A DNA stretch of 64,000 nt from Camellia lanceoleosa (Eukaryota; Streptophyta; Magnoliopsida; Ericales; Theaceae): positions 163,801,040 to 163,865,039 of the forward strand of contig CM045758.1 in NCBI GenBank assembly GCA_025200525.1, in the 5' to 3' direction. Below, piece after piece: positions 23,511 through 35,329 of this stretch. The stretch's first letter is position 1; every line of letters starts with the position of its first letter. Under the pieces are notes generated by a model. It made no database searches and was not told the origin of the DNA. It was given only the letters and a program-made list of their open reading frames with translations. The position numbers were made by a program, and so were the translations under genes.

Positions 23511-26499
23511 AGACTTAGCTAAAATTAGATATATTTGCAATTACCTTCATTCCCATCTTTTCCCATCGCAGCAAGCATAACTTATTTGTATCGTCCTTTC
23601 AAAAATGTTCCATCAAGCAACAACAATGACCGACAATATTTGAAACCAGCAATGCATGCATGAAAAGCCACAAACACTCTTTTGAAACACTTGTTATCTT
23701 CAAAATCTAACTCAAAATGACTACCTGGATTGTTCTTCAATGCCTCATCAAAATACCACCGTAATTGATCGAATGACAAACATGAATCCCCATATGTACT
23801 ACATTTTGCTTTTTTAACCCCTAATCAACCACAGAAATAACTGATTGAGACCCCATACTTGTCTTTCATTTCTTTGACAACATCCACTGGACGAGTTACA
23901 GGTTTTGCACTTACCTCTTCAAATATCAGTCTAGAAACTAAACTGGAAGTCATCCTAGCATGTTTACTAGTACGAACCGCCGCATCACACGTATGTTCAT
24001 TGTTCAAAGTTCTTATGTAAAAGAACCCATTTGTTTTTTCAACTGAAACATGTACACGTCATATACATCCCCTTGATTCCTTATATGTACATTCTGCCAT
24101 AACCCTCAACTTGTCATTTTTAACATACGTAAACTGAAAACTAACCTCAATAGCATACTTGCATAAGCGATCTGAACTCAACCACCCCACCTTTAACCTT
24201 TTGTTCAACACTTGTAATATTATTTCGCCAACCAGCTGACAATAACACATTTTCTTGGTGAGAACAAAACTTAGAGAGTGAATTCCTCTCAATATCTACT
24301 AGCCTATCACATTCACCATGTACGACATCTACCCAATTATACCCCATTTCATCATCTTGATCAGAAGCACTACACCTAATAACTGAAACATCAACTATAT
24401 CAACACCACGTGCACAAACAATGTGAAAATCCACGTTTAATTATTCTTAAAAGAAAATAAATTAATTAATTAATTTTATCTAGACTTTATTTGAAATATA
24501 TATTAGTGTAAAAGTTAGTTTTAAATTAACCTAATTCAGTTACTAACAAAGACATTATTAAGAATAATAATTTTGTGGGTGTTTAATATTTGTTGTTTAT
24601 AAATTATTTTAATAAAGATCCAACATGATAATTATTCTTACTAAATAGTTTAGTTAAAAATCTTAGTGTATCAAATTTAAGAAACCACACAAATACATAC
24701 ACAAAAAAAAAAGAAGAAGAATATTTCAGCAGAGAATAACACTTGGATTGCATGCATATTAACTCAAATATACTCCTTGGAACTAGAAGATTTGATGGGA
24801 CTAAAGGGAATGATTAAAAGAGACAGAGGGAGCCTCAGGGGAGTCTCTATATATATACATATATCCAGATTTCATTCTCTCTCTCTCTCAGAAAAAAAAA
24901 AAAAGAAAGCAACTAATCGGAGAGAGTACAAAAAAAAAAATGAAGAAAAAGAAGAGGGAATTCCTGTGAGCAAGCTTAGTAGAAGAAGATGAGGAGATTA
25001 AGATTGCATATTTTCGTACTATTTCACTATTCTATTTCCTATAATTAAGGACGAAAACCCTCTTAACGCTCTCATTTTTTTTAATTGTTGAAATTTTCAG
25101 ATTATATTCATGTGATAAAATGACTAACTTATATATACAAATTTATATATATATATATATATATATGTATATGTATAAATTTTGTGATGTGCATATCAAA
25201 TATTTGAAAATATTGATAGTCTTAAAGTCATGGTATTTTGTGAAAATAGGCTTGCATGTGTAGTTTATACCATTAAAGAGAAGATTGAAGATTTTAATTG
25301 ATTTTTGAATCTGCTAGAAAATTTGTACGAATTTTTAGATAATTTTATACTCAAAATTTGAAGATAATTTCTTCTACATAGTTGTTGAGAATGATGCCTA
25401 ATTCATCCATGAATTTTTTCAACAACTATTCAGTTTTGTTCGAATTTATCTGATTTTTAACCAAATCTAGAGCTATAGGCGAATTTACTATGTGTTTGAA
25501 AAATCATTAAAAATTTTATATTAAACCAAATCTAGTAATTTCTAAACAAAAATGAAATTTGAGAAGTCTAGTTTCATAATAAATTTTAGATTATGGAATT
25601 GATTTACAAATTTAAGTATGGAATTAATTTAAGAAAATGTGATAAATCGTGTCATAAATTTTCTTGAAATTTTTAAGAATTATTTATAATTTATTTTTAG
25701 AAAATGCTTTTTTAAAAATGACCATAACATGTTATTGAGTATTCTGTAGATTGGTATGAATTTTAGAGTTGTATAAGTAATTTATTTATAATTCTATTTG
25801 CGAGATATACATTCTGAAAATTTTGGCCGATTCAGGAGGAATCAAAAATTATATCTTCAATTGTTTATTTGGACTAAAATTTAATATTGTGCTAATCTAA
25901 TCTTGTAGATTAAAAATCCATGCATATGTTTGATTATGATTTGTTTCTTTTTGGTATCTACATTATTATTTCATACCATTGTTTAAATTAATTATTTATT
26001 TAAATTTTGTATATTGATTTAATTTTTGTGTGACATATGTAACATTTTATGTTAGGAATTTTAATGAGTTGGTACAACATTGTTGGTGAATAAAATTAGA
26101 ATTATTTGTAATTAATATAAAATCTAACTGAAACGATTAATAGTTTATACAAAGTTAACAATTGAGCGTTTATACCGGTTGTTCAGGGTGAGCCCTAGTT
26201 TTTAATAATTTTTACGTAAATTGTGTCACGAAACCCTAAGATGGCATGGGGCTTATTTGAACCCTTATCGGTATTTGGTTTTGGAATAAGGGTGGATGTG
26301 TAGATGGCACGCAGGGAAATTACGTACCCCTAGCAGACCGTTCCCTTGGGGCAGACCACGGATGGCACGGCTTAGGTATATAACTCCGGGCGTGGGTATC
26401 TTTGGTAGTTCTTGAATATTTGACCAATGAGAGGTTTCCAAATTAACCGTGGCCATGGCTTAGTGGTTGGTAAGAAAATCTCTTGGATAAGATTTTGAG

Positions 26500-26643
26500 T
26501 GTAACAACCCAAATTTTTAATTATTCTGTAGAATTTATACTAATATTATTTAATCACAGTTAGGAAAATATAAGATTTATTTTGTATTATTATGTGTAAT
26601 TTTATAAAATAATAAAATTATTATGAATTTAGGGGTCAAAGTA

Positions 26644-26703
<60 letters not shown>

Positions 26704-27922
26704 GGCAAAAGTGAAATATTGTGAAAGGTGGCCAAACACCTGTTAAATCTTCGCCTAGGAAATTAATTATAGGATGAGTCACCTATTAAGCTTGAGTATA
26801 AAAGGAGGAGGCGTTTCACCTGGAAAGAAAAAGAAAGAGAGGAAAAGAAGAGAGAAAGGAGAAAAAGAAAGAAAATGAAAGAAAGAAAGGAAAACTGAAG
26901 GAAGGAAATGAAAGGAAAATAATAGAAGTCGAAAGAGTCTTTGATAGTAGAAAGGAAGAGTGAGGTATTAAAGTTAAAGTAAGTTATATTATACCTTGAA
27001 TTACCATAATATATTTTACGTATGTTTTAACTTACCATAGTATATTTTATGCAAGTTATGTTTTATAAATTATTATAAACTATATTAATATTTCGATTAC
27101 GTGGATTATTTTCTGAACTGTATTTGTTAAAATGAAGCCCATGGATATATTTATTTATATTTTAAAGAATATTTGACTATAACCTTATAAACAATTATAT
27201 TTTGTAAGTACCACCACGGGAGTCCCATGCCTTGGGAGACTTAAATAACCATTGGCTTCTGTTTGGCCACTTTGTGATCCTCTGTTTGTCATGGATCCAT
27301 TGACCTCTGTTTTGTGCGGAGCAAAGTGCTGTACGGAGATAAGTGTTACACTATTGTGGGAGCCACCTCTATAATCTGTACGAGCCATCTCTTGAATCTG
27401 TGCCTCTGTTCTGACTGTCACTTCTGCGATCTCTATTCTGTTATGTTCTGTTCTGTACCGTGGTTATGGTTATTTATTTACATAATTTATGTATTTTGGT
27501 TTCTGTCACCAACGATTTATTTACCAAACTAAGTTATGTAGATGTTTTGGCCTAATTAACTATCCGTAGTTATTTCGTGTCCCTTATACTCTTGGTATAA
27601 TATTTCTCACTATGCCATGTGCTTATAGCTGTTTACCAATTTCAAGAAATAATGCAATTCAGAAATAGCTTTTGAAAAGTCTTAGATGCGTGACTGCAGA
27701 ATAGACACATACAACACTTTTATGATATTTTTATATGTAAATATCAGCCTTTTTGGTCAATAAGTTTTGTAATAAAAGTAGAAGCTCCGATGATTATTTT
27801 GGTACCCTCACTTAAATATTACTTTCGCTCGCGTTTATTTATTTGTTCAAAAATTGGCCGTAGGTAACTTCAGTTACTGGTCATCACGATGCTTAACCTT
27901 TGGATACGGAAGCGTCGTGACA
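26500..27922 (+). mobile_element. Nested solo LTR, 1423 bp, TSD TTGAG
   Basis: It starts TGTAACAACCCAAATTTTT and ends GAAGCGTCGTGACA. TTGAG is present on both sides (26495-26499 and 27923-27927). A TATA site GTATAAAAGGAGG lies near 26797 with purine-rich leader sequence after it, so it reads plus. No second LTR or interior is present, as expected after recombination between LTRs. It is Ty3/gypsy-like by its ends. Confidence 0.85.
26658..26704. repeat. (AAT)n microsatellite
   Basis: Uninterrupted AAT repeat inside the solo LTR, preceded by an AAAT run. Confidence 0.95.
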
Positions 27923-30900
27923 TTGAGCATCACCTACACTATTAAAATTGTCAAATTATGATTACGACGCCCCGAATTTACACTATTGGTTGCAGTCAAG
28001 GGAGAGTCACTAATGAGCCCTATGGTTAATAACCAAGTAAGATCCCAGATCGCCGGAGGAGTCAAATTAGCCTCCTTTCTAAGTCCAGCTTTCTTAGGCA
28101 GCGCACTACCCTTTTGACAGATTTTAAAAAGTATTGGCACAATGTCTCATAAGCAACGATAAGGTTCATATATATATATATAATATAAGCACATAACAAC
28201 CATGAATATCCTTAATTTCAAAAGCTTGTTCCATTACATTATATCCCAAAAAGAAATTTTAAATCTTCATATGAGCCTTACAAAATATCAAAAAGGAAAT
28301 CTCTAACTTTTCTAAGATAGCCAAAAGTCGTCGAAGGTTTCAGGCTCGTCGTCTCCAGCTATAAGCTCCTCTTCGGCACCTGGCATGATACACCATGAGC
28401 TTTGAATACCCAATAAACACACCCACACCCCGTCCCTTTTTCCCCAGTCCAATACACAATCACAGATATGACAGCAAGTAGTAAAGCATGATACTCAATT
28501 AAATAAATAGAGGGTTACATGGTTAGATGTTAGTAAACTAGAAATCCCCCAAAGAGATTTCGTCCTCCCAACCACCAAAATCGGGCCCGGATTATTTGGT
28601 ATGCCCCATCTTTTGCTGCTTTGTTGTAAACCTTACCTCGAATGCCTACCAACGGTTATGTACCGCGTAGCTCCAACCGCAGGGCCTCAAAAGAGACGGT
28701 AATAATGGGTCTTGCCCAAATCCCTCCTCACACCAAACCACCTAGGGTCCGAATACAACCGCTCCGTTCAAGGGTTCCGAAAACCACTTGTGCAAGATTT
28801 TTAAATAGGGAACGCATCACAACAATCCATACATCACATATTACCATCTTTTCATTACTCAAGTGATCGAAAGCCCAACACCATCCCAATTAAGTTTTCC
28901 ATAAAGTTAAATGTTTTAAATCAAGGTTAGACCAACTTAACAAGATAATAATATCCACATAAGCATGCATCACTAAGATGAAGAAGATAAAGGACATAAC
29001 CATAACACATACAATATCATGCCAAGACATGATCATAAGCTAATAAGCATTTTCATGAACACAAGAGCATAAAACACCCATGCACAACAGAATTTCCAAA
29101 TTCAATATCACTTAAGGATTAGAATGAAAAAAGCTATTTTAGATTTTTACCGGACTCAACCTTCCTATGGTTCATAGAGCATTTAATCTAGTTTCCAGAA
29201 CATATTTTAGAAATGGGATAGCTTTTCTAGATTTTTAGTTATTTAAGAAACACTCCAACTGTCCAGATTAATCGAGATTACTTAAAATTTGATTTTCTTA
29301 CAAACTGCTCACTGTTTTCAATGAAACCAATTTTAGTTGAAAGATAACTCCTTAAGGAAGATTTTGACATAAAATAGAGGTCCAAAATAATTTTCTACAT
29401 TTTTTTAGAAATTTTGAAAGTTGGCTGTGAAAACAGATTCTTAAGGCGCAATACCCAAAACAAGAAGATTTGTGAGAAAAGAGGTCCACTAAGGGAAATT
29501 TTTCATTTCTTTTGTGATGAAAACATGCTAAATAACATATATTAACCTTAGAAAATTTGCTTGAAGGTGTGCCTTTGGAAAGTTTGAGAAATTGGTATGA
29601 AAAAGATAATTTTGTATCGAAATGAGGGAAACTACAATAGAGGTAAAATCATGACTCAACTTTTATCATTTTTAACACAAGGAAATCATTAATAACACAT
29701 CTGAAAACAATGTTTAGAACCCTTAAGAACATGTATTTGAAAAAGGAAAATGAAAGAGAGAGTTGTGTTGTGTTGTGGCTTACTTGCTAGGCTTCAACAA
29801 GATTGCTCTCATCTTCCTTCCTCTTCCTCTCAAGACTTCTCTTTTACTCTCCTTTCTCTCCTCTAGGCCGAATGTATGTGAGTGTGTGTTGTTTGTGTTT
29901 GTCATACTAGAGGGTGGTTGTATTTATAGGCAATTTTGGTGTAAAAAGACATAAAGGCCCATTAGTTGGAATTGGATTGAAAAGTTTAGATTTACTTGGA
30001 GTCTAATGGAATAGGGAGTGATTAGGGAACTTAATCATGGGATTAAACAATATCTAGTTGGGCTCTAGTTAGAATGAAACTAGTGTTGGGAACACAACCC
30101 TAGATTTAGGGGTACTAGGTGCTAGGGTTTCTAGAATATCATAATTATAATTCTTGAAAATAGGCCCCACATATTCTCCTAGGATGGCCAGCCATGGGGA
30201 AAGGAGATGAGGAATTTTTTTTATTCAATATAGGTACTATGGACACATTTCCCAATGTATATATATATAGATCTCAAATTGATGTGATGGTACCTATAGC
30301 ATAAAAGTATATGCACTAGTTTTGGGGAAATTCTTAAAATTAATAAAAGAAGTGAGGGCTTGGAATAAAACTTATGTTTTGGAACCTTATTTATGTAGAA
30401 TTAAATTAAATTAGGCTAAGGAACCTAATTCGGCTAGGATATTCCTGTTTTGATAAAAATAAAAATAATTTTAAAAAAAATGCTAACTGACAAGATTCGA
30501 AATAATTCAAGAAACTGAGGGGTTTAAGGAAATAATTCAAACATAAGGGTTTTTAAAGAGAATACATTTTTCAAGGGCTTCACAATGATAATGGTTATTA
30601 CATTTATCATGCTATTAATTATTATATTATTTCAATTATTATGGTTTGATTATTTTCTCCTAAAAAGAAATGGTAGGTTGGTTATGTTTTCTTACTGTGT
30701 TGCAAAACTCATGACATATATTTTTGTTGCCCTAACGTTTTATACCAGGTTTTGGCGAGGAAATAACTAAAGCTAAAATGGAGTTGACGCTAACGTAGAG
30801 CCTTGTATAATAGCTATCAAAGACTTTATAATTTCATTTGATTTTGTATTTGAATAATTTTATATTTTTATCTATTGTTGTTTAAACCTTTGGTTATGTA

Positions 30901-31289
30901 CGAGAGTTGGAATGTCCAATTAAGATGCCAACTTTTGATTTATTAAGTCATTTTATTTATTTAATTTTCCTTAATGTTCCAAAAAATTTGGGGCGTCACA
31001 AACAACCCTAACATATTAAAAAAATCAATATTGTTTCGAACCATACAATTAGGATGGCCCACAATAGAATATGAAATACACATCGTTTCAGGTTTCAAAT
31101 TCTCTCATGTTTTACACAAAATGGAGGGCAATGTCTCAAAATTCAATTCGCATGAAATAGTAATGACAATAGTATCATTCTCATATTTGCACAGCAACAA
31201 CACTATACTATCCATTGAAACTGAAAGAAAAAACAAGAAAAATAATTTGTTCAACATAAAAACACTTCACAAGAACAACATAAAAATTC

Positions 31290-32580
31290 AAAGAAATTTC
31301 TAATAATTATAATTTTCTCTAGATTATAATAACAAGCTTATAATTTTTTTTGGACTCAAATAAAAGTCCAGAAACATTTACAAACTTATATTCACCTTCA
31401 AGATAACAAAAACAAAATCACAGAAAACTTAATGAATCTAGAGAGAATTACAGAGAAATTTGCTGCTAACTATTAAATACAATCATAGACAAAAATCACA
31501 CAGAAGATCTATTATGAAATTATAACCTTCTCTGTGATTTTCACTGAACTACAGGCTTACAATTTTTTCTGTGTCATTCTGCAATATTGCACTCATATTA
31601 AAATGCAGAGAAATTTACAAACTTCTAGATAACAAAAAAACACTGCACTGTCTATCTAAATTGAAAGAAAAAACAAAAAAAATAACTTTTACTCAGAAAA
31701 ACAAAAACGTATATTCACTTTCTACAAACTTATAATTTTCTCTAAACTAGAAACTGAAAGTGAATAACAAACTTATAATTTTCTCTGAATTACAAATAAA
31801 AGTCCAGAGAAATTTAAGAACTTACATTCACTTTCTGAGATTCTATCTGCATTAGAAACTTCTAATAATATGTCCATATGAACTTATAATTTTCTTTGTA
31901 ATTTTCGTTGGATTATAATAACAAACTTACAATTTTCTCTGGACTATACCAACAAAAGTACAGAGAATGAAATTTTTCTAGTTTGAAAAAATAGAGAATA
32001 AAACTTATCATTGATCAGCATGTTAATGAAAAACAAAGCACGAAAAATGAACTCTAAATATCAAAATCAACTACACTGTCAACTCTCTTTGAAATTAATA
32101 AAAAAAACAGAAAATGAAAAATGAACTCCAAAAATCAAAATCAACTCTATAAAGCTGGCCTTTCTCTAAAATTGATTAATAACAGAGAATGAAAAATCAA
32201 CTCCAAAAATCATAAATAACTTCACTGAGCTAGTCTCTCTTTTAAATTGATCAAAACTGAAAACAAAAACCTAATGCAAAAATACACTCGAAAAACTAAT
32301 ATGAAATCAGAATCCTTACATAAAATTCAAAACAAAAATCAAAATCTATGTGGAATCTCTATCGAAAACATACCTGATTCAATTCTACGGAAAAACCTAC
32401 ACGATCAACACACTGTAACACCTACATGATCGTAGCAATCGCTATCGTCAAGTCCATTGCAACACTTGCAAAATCCTTACAAAATCTCTGACGAAATCTC
32501 CACCGCGAAGTCAATTTCCAAAATCTCCACCATGAAGTTAGCAATAGAATTTTCAGTTTGCCAAAATCCAAACAAACTTA
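31290..32580 (-). other. MULE-1 5' region rich in AGAGAAATT motifs
   Basis: Lies between the MURA start and the right terminal repeat. Motifs such as CAGAGAAATTTACAAACTT and TATAATTTTCTCTG recur about 15 times on both strands. No coding region. It is presumably the transposase promoter and leader. Confidence 0.6.
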
Positions 32581-32715
32581 TGTTATAAAGAATGATAAAT
32601 TAGGTATTTTATTAGCTAAAATAAGGTTGAGGGACCTTAACCATCAAAACATATTATTGCAGACCTCTTCTCCTATCAAAAGTTGGGGAGGGATCTTAGA
32701 CCATTTCTTTTTTCT
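32580..32715 (-). repeat. Right terminal inverted repeat of MULE-1
   Basis: The minus strand reads GGTCTAAGATCCCTCCCC, then GTTAAGGTCCCTCAACCTTA and AAAATACC. The plus strand from 41394 reads GGTTTAAGGTCCCTATCC, then CCTAAGGTCCCTCAATGTTA and AAAATACC. The exact outer base is uncertain because an A/T-rich tract adjoins. Confidence 0.75.
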
Positions 32716-34037
32716 TTTCTTTTTTTTTTTAATTTTTTCCAGTTTTGCACATCAATGTTCTATCATCATGCTCCTTTATAGACACAAAATTTTTAATTTT
32801 GCACAAAAAATAATTCAAATTTTTCAAAAAACAATATTTATTTTTTTTTGCACATAATTTTTTAAAAAAAATTTCAATTTAAAAGTTGATATTTTAAAGT
32901 TTTGAAAATTAAAATAAATGTCAAATATTATGTTTCTTTTATAGATAATCATAAATGATGAACAATCATTATTTGAAGGGTAATTCTGACTACTAAAAAA
33001 TTAATAAGATTTAAATGTTCAAAAAATCTTAATTAAGACTTAATGGAAGATAAGTTCACATATTATGACTTGTGTGTAAATATTCATTTTTTTAATCTGA
33101 TTTTTTAGTATTTTAGTTAATTTAGGTTTGATTAAATCGTTTGCAAAATTTTTTGACTTTTTTATTTATTTATAAAAAATATTTATAATTTAAGTATAAC
33201 ATTTTATCTTATTAATTTATTTTATTTTTTTATATATATTTTTAGTGTTAACTAAAAGACAACTCACTTGGATAATGTGTACGAACCAAAGTTTAGTGCT
33301 GTAAAGCTAACATTCCACGTGGATGTTAGTGTTAACTAAAAGACAACTCACTGGGATAATAATGTATAGAAACCAAAGTTTAGTGCTGTAAAGCTAACAT
33401 TCCACGTGGATTGCTCATCACTTGCGTAACTTCTATATCCTTTTTTATTTAAACAAATGTGCCAGTCAATGGTTGCCAGCCAATTGATTTATGTTCTGAT
33501 TGGTAAGTGGGTAAAATAATTATAAAATTATAAAAAAAAAAAAAAGTTAAAGAATTTAAAAGTCATACAAAATATTTTTTTTTCTCATTCCTTTACTTTT
33601 TGTGTATATATATATATATTTGTATAAAATCAAAAATTATTCCCAAACACTTTAATTTTTTTCATCTCATATTTCAAAAAAAAAAAAAAAAACACTAAAA
33701 ACATTACTTTCCAAAAAAAACTTAACCTCATTTCAAATTTTTTTTTCTGAAATTCTTATTAATTTTTTTAAAAAAAATGAGAAAAACTATAAAAGTATCA
33801 AATAAGGTTAAACATATTAAACACACAAATTAGAATAAATAGAAAATAAATATGTCATAGTAATGAGTAGAGTATATTATGGACAAATTACACTTTGCTC
33901 TATTTATGCTTAATTTTTTTTTTCATTTTAGTTCTTAATTTTTTTTTTTATTTTGGGTTTTTATGTTCTAAATTTTTCTCAATTTATTTCTAAAGTTAAT
34001 TTAAGTTTAAAATTAGACAAAAAATATTATAACATAA
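32716..34037. other. AT-rich gap
   Basis: Poly-A and poly-T runs dominate. The only clear structure is the duplication at 33242-33411. No gene is seen. Confidence 0.6.
33242..33411. repeat. 84-86-bp tandem duplication
   Basis: TTAGTGTTAACTAAAAGACA through GCTAACATTCCACGTGGAT occurs twice (33242-33325 and 33326-33411) with few differences. Confidence 0.9.
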
Positions 34038-34046
34038 AAAAATATA

Positions 34047-34388
34047 GAATAAATTACAAATATACCTCCTGAGGTTTACTTAAAATACGATTTGCCCTGT
34101 GTGGTTCTAAAAATTACATCCTGTCTCTTGAAGTTTTTAATTTCACAACAAATAGCCAATTTTATTAATAAATCATCAATTCACTTAATAGTTTTTAATG
34201 ATATCAGAAATTTATTTCAATTGATAATTTAAGTAATTTTATCATTGTATAAAAGAGTTGTTAGAAATTTCATTTTCTAATTAATTTTGTTAAATTAAAA
34301 ATTTTGACAATGGGATATTTGTAATTTTCTAAACACAGGAGTAATTGGTATTTTAAGTAAATCTCAGAGGTGTATTTGTAATTTATCT
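34047..34388. mobile_element. Mutator-type MITE, 342 bp, 9-bp TSD
   Basis: The ends GAATAAATTACAAATATACC and (complement of the right end) AGATAAATTACAAATACACC continue to match through GAGGTTTACTTAAAATAC. AAAAATATA flanks both sides (34038-34046 and 34389-34397). It is non-coding. The 9-bp duplication points to a Mutator-type transposase. Confidence 0.85.
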
Positions 34389-34426
34389 AAAAATATATTA
34401 TTGCATTGGGGTTTATATTTATATAT

Positions 34427-34665
34427 GGCTCCGTTTGGGAAGAAAGTTTCCAGGTTTTTTTGGCTATTTTAGCCATAAAAAACAAAATAGGCTATTTTAG
34501 CCACAACAAACAAAACATCACATCCAACCCATAATCATTACATTATTCTCTCACAAAAAAAGTCAAAAAGTCAAAAAATCCTTTCCAAACCAAGCTTTTT
34601 AGCCCAGGCTAAAATAGTCAAAAAAGTCAAAAAGTCAAAAGCCAACCCACTTCCCAAACGGAGGC
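34427..34665. mobile_element. Short TIR element, 239 bp
   Basis: GGCTCCGTTTGGGAAG at the left and the complement GCCTCCGTTTGGGAAG at the right form terminal inverted repeats. The interior has repeated GGCTATTTTAGCCA and GTCAAAAAGTCAAA. No clear target duplication beyond TA, so the superfamily is open. Confidence 0.7.
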
Positions 34666-35329
34666 ATAATAAAATATTTTTATACCACATGATTGTTAAT
34701 GTGTTATTTTCTGTCTAATTTTTAACAAAAGTTAGCTTTAGGAATTAACTAAAAAATACTTGAAACACGTAGGACTAAAGTGAGGAAAAATAAATTTTAA
34801 GAATCAAATGAAAATATAAAGAGTATTTTTTGGGAGGGTGTGTATTGGAATATCAGTAACGTACCATATGTCGAAGTATAAACAAATTAATGAGGAATGG
34901 TTGGTTGGGTTAATATTGCAATGCCTCTAAAAGTCAATAATAAGTAATTTAAAAAAAATTGAAAATTGGTATCTTTCTAGAAAACTTTAGCTTTGTAAAA
35001 AACTATAAAAAAATTAACAACTGCGATTGGTAGCTCGAATAGAGGCCCCTCCGAATCCCCCGAATCGAAAACGACGTCGTTTGATGTCGTTTGAATTTTT
35101 TTTTTTTTTTTTTTGCAGATCGAAGAACGGAGAAGAAGAAGGAGGAGGGAGGAGGGAGGAGGAGAGGAGGAGGGCATATTCATTGGGGGAGGAGGAGGCG
35201 GAGGCGGTGGTCGAGGCTGCGACGATCGCTACCTGACGGTCATGACGATCCGGAGTCTGACGATCGGGTCATGGCAGATCGGTCGTGGCGCCTCTCTTTT
35301 CTCCATCTCTCTCTACTTTCTTGAATAAC

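Larger units (their letters stand above)
24422..31000 (-). mobile_element. LTR-type insertion splitting MURA, TSD AACAA
   Basis: On the minus strand it starts TGTGACGCCCCAAATTTTTT at 31000 and ends TGGATTTTCACA at 24422. AACAA flanks both sides (24417-24421 and 31001-31005), and removing the insert rejoins MURA coding sequence. A minus-strand TATA site (CCTATAAATA, 29930-29921) is followed by a purine-rich leader, as in an LTR promoter. An inner CGGGGCGTCGTAA near 27962 may be a degraded LTR end, making a 3-kb LTR, but I see no primer site or pol, so it may be a solo or deleted LTR. 24780-25080 has a pyrimidine/purine-rich patch without a credible gene; 25100-26490 is AT-rich with nothing recognisable. 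Confidence 0.65.
21821..31215 (-). pseudogene. MURA transposase of MULE-1, split by an insertion
   Basis: Read from an ATG at 31215 to about 31006 (N-terminal MULE domain, ETMCISYSIVGHPNC), then across the 24422-31000 insertion to 24416-23545, an intron 23544-22874, and 22873-21821. Landmarks: NDKLRVMAECTYKESRGCI (N-terminal zinc-type region), LLLLDGTFLKGRYK (first catalytic Asp), AFAVVHAENKDNW directly after the intron, ISNRHYGIVEGIA (second Asp expected in SDR, here Asn), CFHGFCLEHLKRNL, a SWIM finger (CSCRK, PCQHA, about 22121-22172) and KRPAGRPKK with CSRCESIGRYNKRTC at the C-terminus. The transposase would bind the element ends and move it. It is broken by frameshifts (around 24150-24290), stops including one inside the SWIM finger, and the insertion. 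Confidence 0.85.
18213..32715 (-). mobile_element. MULE-1: ULP1-carrying Mutator-like element, left end off-window
   Basis: Contains a ULP1-type gene on plus and a MURA transposase on minus, arranged tail to tail, and a right terminal region matching the left end of MULE-2 in inverted order. The left part is separated by the Ogre-like insertion and lies outside the window. ULP1-bearing MULEs (Kaonashi type) are known in plants. Its non-coding DNA is dense in AGAGAAAATT and its complement. Own length in the window is about 7.9 kb after removing the 24422-31000 insertion. Confidence 0.8.

Noticed and set aside
24777..25020. Host promoter and small basic gene on the plus strand
   Set aside because: TATA-like and pyrimidine tracts are present, but only a nine-codon frame follows the first ATG after the A-run; it lies inside an LTR-type insertion.
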